Shown here: one piece after another, positions 35,383 to 41,187 of the stretch
How positions within the stretch are numbered: position 1 is the first letter of the stretch
Layout of the letters: each line of letters starts with the position of its first letter
NCBI GenBank assembly: GCA_964583155.1
Contig: CAZOUY010000006.1
Coordinates: 20,158 to 84,157 of the forward strand
DNA from: CAG-826 sp964583155
GTDB taxonomy: Bacteria > Bacillota_I > Bacilli_A > RFN20 > CAG-826
Reading direction: 5' to 3'
DNA length: 64,000 nucleotides
The notes under the pieces: generated by a model
Told to the model about the DNA's origin: nothing
Database searches by the model: none
The model's input: only the letters and a program-made list of their open reading frames with translations
Made by a program: the position numbers and the translations under genes

Positions 35383-35895
35383 ATGCTGCATTTATTTTTA
35401 AAGGATGATGAATATCCTTTACAGGAGATTGATCATACGCGAGTTATCGCCCGCGCTGTAGCGATAAATGATCGTCATGAGGTAGCGGTTTTGCACGTTA
35501 TTCGTGATGACATTTTTGGTAATTATGATTACTATGAATTACCTGGTGGCGGCGTTAAGAGTGATGAAGATCTTTCTTTAGCGGCGATACGTGAAATCCA
35601 CGAAGAGGTAGGCGCAACATGCTCCTTGATTCAAGAAATCGGTATTGTGGACGATTTTTACAATTTATTGAGACGTCATAATGAAAATCACTATTTCTTA
35701 TTGCAGGTGATAGACATAGGAAAAAGAGATCTGGAAGAATATGAAAAAATGATGATTCATGAAGTGATATGGGTTGATATCGATCAAGCAATCAAAATGT
35801 TTCAAGAGATGCCTTCAACGGGTGTTTCAAAATTGGTAAAAAATAGAGAGCTACCTGTTCTCATGGAATGTCGAAAATATATAAAAGAATTATAA
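35383..35895 (+). CDS. Nudix hydrolase
   Basis: The 170-residue protein carries an intact Nudix box at about residues 56-78, fitting GX5EX7REUXEEXGU (REIHEEVG is the core), preceded by the usual strand YYELPGGG. Such enzymes hydrolyse nucleoside diphosphates linked to another group. Substrate cannot be told from the sequence. AGGAAGGAG lies before the ATG. It is a stand-alone gene with its own terminator. Confidence 0.9.
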   Translation: MLHLFLKDDEYPLQEIDHTRVIARAVAINDRHEVAVLHVIRDDIFGNYDYYELPGGGVKSDEDLSLAAIREIHEEVGATCSLIQEIGIVDDFYNLLRRHNENHYFLLQVIDIGKRDLEEYEKMMIHEVIWVDIDQAIKMFQEMPSTGVSKLVKNRELPVLMECRKYIKEL

Positions 35896-35903
35896 AGTAC
35901 AGC

Positions 35904-35936
35904 GAAACGGACTGTTGAAAAATAGTTCGTTTTTTT
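35904..35936 (+). terminator. Rho-independent terminator
   Basis: AACGGACT and AGTTCGTT arms (one G-T pair) close a 10-base loop, followed by seven T. The remaining bases up to the 36145 gene hold nothing I can identify. Confidence 0.75.
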
Positions 35937-36144
35937 GTGAAATATATTATGTAAAAAAGTCATAAGTGTTTACTAAAAGTTTGACGCCAAGATATTAGGC
36001 TAGATAATCATAAATGGATATGATGATCTATTTTGGTACGCTTGCTTAATCTTGCTAAGGCTTGCATACTTTAAATAAAGCTCATCTTAAGAGCGTTTCC
36101 ACTTTCCTGACTATGTATTGCACATGGCTTCATATTTTTGATTT

Positions 36145-37104
36145 CTACTCAGGTCGATAGAGCTTAAAGGCATTTAAATGTTCATATTTCATGTTATTTT
36201 CTAAGGATTTTGGGGAAAGAATCATCACATTTTTTCCAAAAGCGAGGAAATAGAACATCAAGTGATCAAAGCTGCAAGAAAAATAATAGATATCGCCTTC
36301 TATTTTTCTTACAGGTGGGCGGTGTAAATAGCGACGTTCATACATTCTTTTACCGATTTTGTTCAATTTGATCTCGGCATAACATGGTTCTTGATAAGGA
36401 AATTGAATGCCATTAAAAATAATATCATCAAATAATTCCGTTTCTTCTTTTGTAAACTGAAAAGAAGTGTTTAAAATAATAACTTTTTTAATCTTGGAAA
36501 TATGAACGGAATAATTTTTATTATTGACCTTTCCTAGCAAATAAAGATAGAGTTCTTCTTTTGAAGTTCCCATCTGATAAAGAGCCATATCTATGGTTTC
36601 ATTTTTTAAGAAAAGGCGCACTACTTTTTGTTCTTCAATAGCTTTTTGTATCAAGGTCACATTGCTTTTAAAAATGACTTTCTCTCTTTCATATTGAGGA
36701 AGCTTTAAGTATTCGATAACTAGATTACGGAAAAATTGCGAGGTGGTTTGATATTTAAAGCTCGTTAAAATTGATTCAAAGATATAATCATTTTCTGTCG
36801 TTAAAACAAAGGTAATGCTTTCAGTATAGCTTGCCTCTTTTTCCATGTTTTCCTTTCCTTGAAATAGCATGGCAAATTCATTAGCGAGCCTCGTATCGAT
36901 ATGAAGCTCTTGCATAATGGAGCTTGCTAAATTGCTTGTGTGCTTTACTTTTTCCATATAATCGTCGTAGAAATTCTCGAAGAGCAAATTCATAAATTTA
37001 TTCTTATTAATGGTTCCATCATTTTTGGTAATGGAGAAAAGCTTCATGTCCGACAATAAAGTTTGATAGCAATGTTCATCTAAATTTACTTTTATTTTTA
37101 ACAT
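36145..37104 (-). CDS. RHH-WYL family transcriptional regulator
   Basis: This 319-residue protein begins with a ribbon-helix-helix-like segment (KIKVNLDEHCYQTLL ... NKNKFMNLLFENFYDDY). A second RHH-like segment follows around residues 95-145 (SQFFRNLVIEYLKLP). Residues about 158-220 fit a WYL-type Sm-like fold (AIEEQKVVRLFL ... YSVHISKIKKVII). The end, LMFYFLAFGKNVMILSPKSL, matches the usual WYL C-terminal extension. WYL domains sense nucleotide or nucleic acid ligands, and RHH-WYL proteins include the WYL1 accessory of Cas13d systems. No Cas gene is present here. GGAGGAAAAAAT precedes the start. It is divergent from the TerD-like gene and probably controls it. Confidence 0.68.
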   Translation of the reverse strand: MLKIKVNLDEHCYQTLLSDMKLFSITKNDGTINKNKFMNLLFENFYDDYMEKVKHTSNLASSIMQELHIDTRLANEFAMLFQGKENMEKEASYTESITFVLTTENDYIFESILTSFKYQTTSQFFRNLVIEYLKLPQYEREKVIFKSNVTLIQKAIEEQKVVRLFLKNETIDMALYQMGTSKEELYLYLLGKVNNKNYSVHISKIKKVIILNTSFQFTKEETELFDDIIFNGIQFPYQEPCYAEIKLNKIGKRMYERRYLHRPPVRKIEGDIYYFSCSFDHLMFYFLAFGKNVMILSPKSLENNMKYEHLNAFKLYRPE

Positions 37105-37268
37105 ATTTTTTCCTCCGTGTATTATTTATACTCAAAAATTTAAGCGATTTTAAAAAATATTCGGCTTATTTGCTGCATTATTATACCACAAATATAAAAT
37201 AAATTTGCACATTTTTTTATAATTATTTCCTGCTTACAATGGAAGTGTAGGTTAGGAAGTGGCAAAAA

Positions 37269-39383
37269 ATGGAAAGAATATTTGAAAAGAAATTATTGAC
37301 TTTTGGCTATTTGGTCTTAGATAAAAAGACAAAGGGCACAACGACGAATGAAGATATCAGCGTTCTAACAAAAAGTTTTTTAGATTTAGGTTTTATTCTC
37401 GATCATTCTTCTATTGAATTATTAAAGAATACGCCCTTAAAAGAAGTAAAGCAATTTTACTTTCATGCTTTTAGTTTATTAAAGGCCAGTAAAGGAGCGA
37501 GTGCCAAGCACATTTATTTTTATCGTAACTTTCCTAATATGGAAAATATCAGTGATGATGAATATATCTTACGTGCGATGTTGCATTACATGACGGTCAG
37601 TGAAGAAGATTATGGCTATATGGCGCAAGATATTAAAGAAATAAAGAGAGATAAGGAAAATGTCGAAATTGATCCCATTATTTTAAAAATAATCGATGAA
37701 GAAACCGCTAAAGATATTTTAGGCAAGTATCTCACTTCCATTTTTGAAGCGAATCATGTGATTTCTGATCGTGATCTAACCGTGGCGAGGGCTTTTTTGA
37801 AATCCTATCCTCAAATGGTTTCTCCCGTCTCTTTTATGTTTAGAGAAAATTTGGTCATCTATGCACAAATGATATTAGATGATAAAAAGAAAGTTTCTGC
37901 GCTTTTTGATTATCTTCCTATTCATCATTTTAAAACGGTAACGGATATATTACGTCTTTATGCTGCAATTTCTCATCATTCCTATTTAAATCATCACATC
38001 ACTTTAAAAAGCTTAGATCGTAAAGCAAGAAAAATCTTTTTATCTCATTTAAATGCTTTAGTCAAAGGCAAAGAAGATATTATGGATGATTTTGCAATGC
38101 ATGAAGTGTTATGGAAAAAAGCCTTTCGCCTCCTTCATGTGGGAGAATATATGACAATATATCCTCACATCTATGATTGCGCTTATCGGTTAAGAACGAA
38201 TCAATACGATACCTTCTTTTCGAAAGTGAATAAATATATTCAAAACGAAGATAAAGAAGTTTTTACTTTATTAAAAAAGAAACCGGGATTCTTTGCTAGA
38301 ATGCTTGATTCTTTGTTTCGCAATACTTCTTTTAGCGTAGAGGAAATATTATCTCAATTTACTTGCGTTATGCCTTCTATTTCTACGAACGTTCTCATTC
38401 AATTATGGGAATATTATCAAAATCGCAATAATTTATTAGATCAACGGTTTATTACTTATCGTAATAGCTTAGATTTCGTTTTTGTTCAAGTCCCTGAAAC
38501 GCGTTCTTGCTATTATGAAGATACTTTGAATAAGATTATCCATTGCTTAGAAGAAGGCTTAAAAGAGCATTATACCTTTAAGCCTATTCTTCAAAATGTT
38601 TATCTCGATCCTAAAATGAAAAAATATATGGTTCCACTCAACAATAAAAATCAATCCGAAGGATTAAGAACTTTAACTTTTGGATCCAAAATTTCTTTAG
38701 ATCCTGAAGATAATACGATCTTACGTTTCTTCACTTATTGGAAAAATATTAAAGAAAACCGAGTTGATATTGATTTATCTGCGGAGCTTTATAACGAATC
38801 ATTTGAATACATTTCCTCTTTAGCGTGGCATGATATGGGGAGTGGTAGAGATTTTAGTTCCTACCATTCTGGTGATATCACTACTGCTCCTAAAGGCGCA
38901 AGTGAATTCATTGATATCAATTTTGAAAAAGCGAAAAATTATTGCCGATATATTGTCGTATGCAATACGGTTTTTACGGATCAGAAGTTCAACGAAATTC
39001 CTGAATGCTTTTCTGGCGTTATGTTTAGAAAAGAATTAGGAAAGAGAGGTCCAGTTTTTGATCCTAAAACGGTTCACACTAAATTTGATTTAACTGCAAA
39101 TTCTTCTTTAACGATTGCTTTTGTTATCGATTTAGAGGCCATGGAGCTTATTTGGTGTGATTTATGCCAAGATGGCTATTGTGTGGCTGGCGACGCTTCT
39201 TTAGGCGCCATCTTAAAGAGAGCAGTTGGTCAGCATATGTCGATTTATGACCTAGTGCTTTTACACCAAAATCATCTAACTTTTGTTGATGATAAGGAAA
39301 AAGCAGAGGTCATTATCGATGATACACCCGATTCTATGATTAATCCTTCACGGATTGATGAAATCATGGAATGGGTGATATAA
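37269..39383 (+). CDS. TerD-like domain protein (large, helical N-terminus)
   Basis: This 704-residue protein has a long, mainly helical N-terminal region of about 450 residues that I do not recognise. A C-terminal TerD-like fold lies at about residues 475-615. Recognisable parts are FFTYWKN, RVDIDLSAELYN, SYHSGDITTAPKGASEFIDI and NYCRYIVVCN, matching the SGD-x-x-x-AP-x-GASE-x-(I/V)D pattern of TerD-like domains fused to larger proteins in other bacteria. TerD domains bind calcium and act in stress, phage or tellurite response, with poorly known mechanism. The gene is divergent from the RHH-WYL regulator and followed directly by three structured repeats. AGGAAGTGG precedes the ATG. Confidence 0.65.
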   Translation: MERIFEKKLLTFGYLVLDKKTKGTTTNEDISVLTKSFLDLGFILDHSSIELLKNTPLKEVKQFYFHAFSLLKASKGASAKHIYFYRNFPNMENISDDEYILRAMLHYMTVSEEDYGYMAQDIKEIKRDKENVEIDPIILKIIDEETAKDILGKYLTSIFEANHVISDRDLTVARAFLKSYPQMVSPVSFMFRENLVIYAQMILDDKKKVSALFDYLPIHHFKTVTDILRLYAAISHHSYLNHHITLKSLDRKARKIFLSHLNALVKGKEDIMDDFAMHEVLWKKAFRLLHVGEYMTIYPHIYDCAYRLRTNQYDTFFSKVNKYIQNEDKEVFTLLKKKPGFFARMLDSLFRNTSFSVEEILSQFTCVMPSISTNVLIQLWEYYQNRNNLLDQRFITYRNSLDFVFVQVPETRSCYYEDTLNKIIHCLEEGLKEHYTFKPILQNVYLDPKMKKYMVPLNNKNQSEGLRTLTFGSKISLDPEDNTILRFFTYWKNIKENRVDIDLSAELYNESFEYISSLAWHDMGSGRDFSSYHSGDITTAPKGASEFIDINFEKAKNYCRYIVVCNTVFTDQKFNEIPECFSGVMFRKELGKRGPVFDPKTVHTKFDLTANSSLTIAFVIDLEAMELIWCDLCQDGYCVAGDASLGAILKRAVGQHMSIYDLVLLHQNHLTFVDDKEKAEVIIDDTPDSMINPSRIDEIMEWVI

Positions 39384-39390
39384 ACGATCA

Positions 39391-39460
39391 GGGTGGCCAA
39401 GATTAACTTACTTCTAGAAGAAACTATCATTGCTATGATTATGTTAATCGCTATCCACCC
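39391..39460. repeat. Structured repeat copy 1 (TTACTTCTA/CGCTATCC element)
   Basis: Outer stem GGGTGG (39391-39396)/CCACCC (39455-39460), internal loop CCAAG facing CGCTAT, inner stem ATTAAC (39402-39407)/GTTAAT (39443-39448), then conserved TTACTTCTA. A small apical hairpin, ATCAT-TGCT-ATGAT, closes it. It begins 8 bases after the TerD-like gene's stop. Confidence 0.75.
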
Positions 39461-39504
39461 TTTCAAAAAAAACTTAAGCGGTAATCCGTTTAGTTATAAT
39501 ATAA

Positions 39505-39609
39505 GTGGCATTATTACATTTACTTCTAAATATAAAGCTGCACTTCAAAGTGCTGGCATTTACAACAAGTAACTCAGTTACTGGTTGTGCAATATGTAAT
39601 ACTATCCAC
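39505..39609. repeat. Structured repeat copy 2 (longest copy)
   Basis: Outer stem GTGG (39505-39508)/CCAC (39606-39609), loop CATT facing ACTAT, inner stem ATTACAT (39513-39519)/ATGTAAT (39594-39600), then TTACTTCTA. Two extra apical hairpins are inserted: GCACTT-CA-AAGTGC (39540-39553) and one built on AGTAAC-TCA-GTTACT (about 39563-39587). Confidence 0.72.
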
Positions 39610-39612
39610 AGA

Positions 39613-39688
39613 AATGAGGCTTTGAATTACTTACTTCTATATCAATAAAATGCAGAGAGCTATGTAATTCGCTATCCTCATTTTTTTA
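39613..39688. repeat. Structured repeat copy 3, followed by a T run
   Basis: Outer stem AATGAGG (39613-39619)/CCTCATT (39676-39682), loop CTTTG facing CGCTAT, inner stem AATTAC (39625-39630)/GTAATT (39664-39669), then TTACTTCTA. T residues continue to 39688, so on the plus strand this copy could also end the transcript. Confidence 0.72.
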
Positions 39689-39738
39689 TTGCGTGCAAAA
39701 GCATTTTTCATTACGATTTTATTCAAGTCAATCTTCTA

Positions 39739-39825
39739 TCAATTAATTTTTAACGCTTTTGATTGATGGAAACTATTTTTTATAAAACTATCAAAGTCTT
39801 GTTCTAATTGTGCTAAAATACTCAT
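39739..39825 (-). CDS. Possible 28-residue peptide gene
   Basis: An ATG at 39825 on the minus strand has a good ribosome site (AAGAAAGGA, about 10 bases upstream) and opens a 28-codon frame starting MSILAQLEQDFDSFI and ending KALKIN. It resembles nothing I know. It lies between the structured repeats and the small RNA gene and reads toward the repeats. It could be a real small protein or the start of a broken gene. The rest of 39689-40042 holds no other clear gene; a short open stretch on the minus strand ending at 39897 may be a decayed coding fragment. Confidence 0.3.
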   Translation of the reverse strand: MSILAQLEQDFDSFIKNSFHQSKALKIN

Positions 39826-40042
39826 AAAGAAATTATCCTTTCTTGTGGTAATTAAAGTATAACTTCTTCTTTTTTGTTTTGTTACCTACAAAAAAATTAA
39901 TGCAATCCAATAGTTCGGATAATCACTCCATCGTTGAACCGATAACCATAAAAATAGTCACAAAAAAATCTACTTGTCAAAAATCAATGTATCAAAGTTT
40001 GTGTGTTCGAACATAGGGGCAGAATAGACTCCTGACAAAAAT

Positions 40043-40113
40043 AAAAAAACCGGCCAATAAGGCCGGGCGCCTAGGCTATGTCTCGCCTAGATCATATTGC
40101 CCCCAACGGGACT
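40043..40113 (-). ncRNA. Putative small structured RNA (about 70 nt)
   Basis: On the minus strand, a promoter (40120-40149) leads to a short transcript that starts near 40113. It forms three hairpins: CCC-GTT-GGG, CTAGGC-GAGACATA-GCCTAG (40090-40071) and the terminator CCGGCC-TTATT-GGCCGG (40066-40050) followed by seven T. There is no start codon with a useful frame. I compared it mentally with 4.5S/SRP RNA (no GGAAGG-type motif), 6S RNA, RNase P and tmRNA and it fits none. Confidence 0.6.
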
Positions 40114-40119
40114 AATACT

Positions 40120-40149
40120 AGTATATGACATATTCGCGCAAAAAGTCAA
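40120..40149 (-). promoter_or_regulatory. Promoter of the small RNA gene
   Basis: Reading the minus strand, TTGACT (40149-40144) and TATACT (40125-40120) are 18 bases apart, a strong sigma-A promoter pointing at the small RNA. Confidence 0.65.
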
Positions 40150-40152
40150 CAC

Positions 40153-40259
40153 AAAAGCCACGCTTTGGCGCGGCTTTAACATGGCAAAGACTTATCGATT
40201 CCTATCTTAAGTGGTTCATAGCGTATGTAACGAATTATAAGCTTATCTTTTTCACTCAT
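40153..40259 (-). other. Minus-strand terminator with possible 27-codon frame before it
   Basis: AAAGCCGCGC-CAAA-GCGTGGCTTTT (40177-40153) is a full stem on the minus strand (one G-T pair) but has a mismatch on the plus strand, so it serves minus-strand transcription. A 27-codon frame (40259 down to 40176, starting MSEKDKLIIRYIRYEPLKI) ends in it but lacks a ribosome site. This may be the tail of a decayed gene or a spurious frame. Confidence 0.35.
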
Positions 40260-40335
40260 AAAAGTAAAAAAGGCTAAGCAATGAAAATGCCTATAAATTG
40301 TATCAAAATTGTATCATTTTACTGTGTTAGGTATC

Positions 40336-40362
40336 AAAAAAAGCCCATTTTATCGGGCTTTT
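40336..40362 (-). terminator. Terminator of tRNA-His
   Basis: On the minus strand AAGCCC-GATAAAAT-GGGCTT is followed by five or more T, 10 bases past the tRNA 3' end. Confidence 0.85.
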
Positions 40363-40372
40363 ATAATCAATA

Positions 40373-40449
40373 TGGGGCGATCTATCAGAATCGAACTGAC
40401 GCATGTCTGGTTCACAGCCAGATGTGTTAACCACTTCACCAAGATCGCC
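40373..40449 (-). tRNA. tRNA-His (GTG anticodon)
   Basis: Read on the minus strand: G-1, acceptor GCGATCT/AGATCGC, D-arm GTG...CAC, anticodon arm TCTGG-CTGTGAA-CCAGA with anticodon GTG, T-arm around TTCGATT, C73 and an encoded CCA. The G-1:C73 pair is the histidine-specific identity element. It is transcribed toward the small RNA region. Confidence 0.93.
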
Positions 40450-40621
40450 ATGTACGCCTTTATTATTCTAGCGAAAATCATTATGAAAGTAAAGTCTTTT
40501 ATGAAAATTGCGTTGAAGTATGCTGCTAATGTCCTCTATCTCAATTAAATAATTAACTTCAATTAAACAATTAATTAGACATTTGATAGTGTTAGTCTAT
40601 AAAAAAGAAGGAGACACAATA

Positions 40622-40685
40622 TTGACAACGTATATCTCCAATAATAAAATGATAATGTTAATTATTAACAATGTTAAATATTAAC
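40622..40685 (+). promoter_or_regulatory. Promoter and twin operators of the marR-ABC operon
   Basis: TTGACA (40622-40627) and TAAAAT (40645-40650) are 17 bases apart. Two perfect palindromes follow: GTTAATTATTAAC (40657-40669) and GTTAAATATTAAC (40673-40685), centres 16 bases apart. They cover the predicted start and leader, as expected for autorepression by the MarR protein. Confidence 0.7.
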
Positions 40686-40698
40686 ATAGGAGGAAAAT

Positions 40699-41187
40699 AT
40701 GGAAGAGCAAAAACTAGCAATTGATTTTTTATCATCTTTGCGAAATCTAGTCGCTACATTTCGTACTTCAATCAACAACGAATTTCAATTATGTTCATTA
40801 GATCTTTGGATTGGAATCATCTTAGTTGAATATGCGGATTTAGAAAAGGGAAGCCCCATCACCGCCAGTGAACTGGCCAAAAGGGCCCATATAGTTCCTT
40901 CATCATTGACGCGTGTTTTAAATAAGATGGAGAAAATGGGACTCATATCGCGGAGGACTCCTAATGATAATCGCCGCATTATTTATGTGGAGTTAACAAG
41001 TAAAGGTGAGGAGCAATTACGAAACGCTTCTCAAGGCGCTATTGAATTTACCTCGCGTATTTTCGATAAAATAGGAAAAAAGACGGCTATTGATTTGTTG
41101 AATATTATCAATGATTTAAACGTCATTATCCAAGATTTAAAAATAGAAAGGAGATGTGATTTAAATGCTTCAATTACAAAATATTAA
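40699..41187 (+). CDS. MarR-family transcriptional regulator
   Basis: The 162-residue protein has the family's winged helix: ITASELAKRAHIVPSSLTRV as recognition region, then KMEKMGLISRR and the wing PNDNRRIIYVELTSKG. Helices at both ends make the dimer. AGGAGG precedes the ATG. Its 3' end overlaps the ABC exporter gene by 23 bases, so it most likely represses its own operon until a toxic or antibiotic-like ligand arrives; the ligand is unknown. Confidence 0.93.
   Translation: MEEQKLAIDFLSSLRNLVATFRTSINNEFQLCSLDLWIGIILVEYADLEKGSPITASELAKRAHIVPSSLTRVLNKMEKMGLISRRTPNDNRRIIYVELTSKGEEQLRNASQGAIEFTSRIFDKIGKKTAIDLLNIINDLNVIIQDLKIERRCDLNASITKY

Noticed and set aside
39391..39690. Type III toxin-antitoxin (ToxIN-like) repeats
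   Set aside because: Those antitoxin repeats are short, near-identical and head to tail beside an endoribonuclease gene. Here the copies are 70-105 bases, vary in stem sequence, and no such toxin gene is adjacent.
39391..39690. CRISPR array or integron attC sites
   Set aside because: There is no constant repeat with equal spacers. The stems are not RYYYAAC/GTTRRRY-type core sites with conserved flanks, and no integrase or Cas gene is present in the window.
40000..40034. Possible tRNA-His-derived attachment site
   Set aside because: A stretch with GGGGC...AGA and CTGAC loosely resembles the 3' half of tRNA-His, but identity is broken by gaps and too short to support an att repeat.
40309..40548. 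79-codon plus-strand frame
   Set aside because: It runs through the tRNA-His gene and its terminator on the other strand; chance frame.
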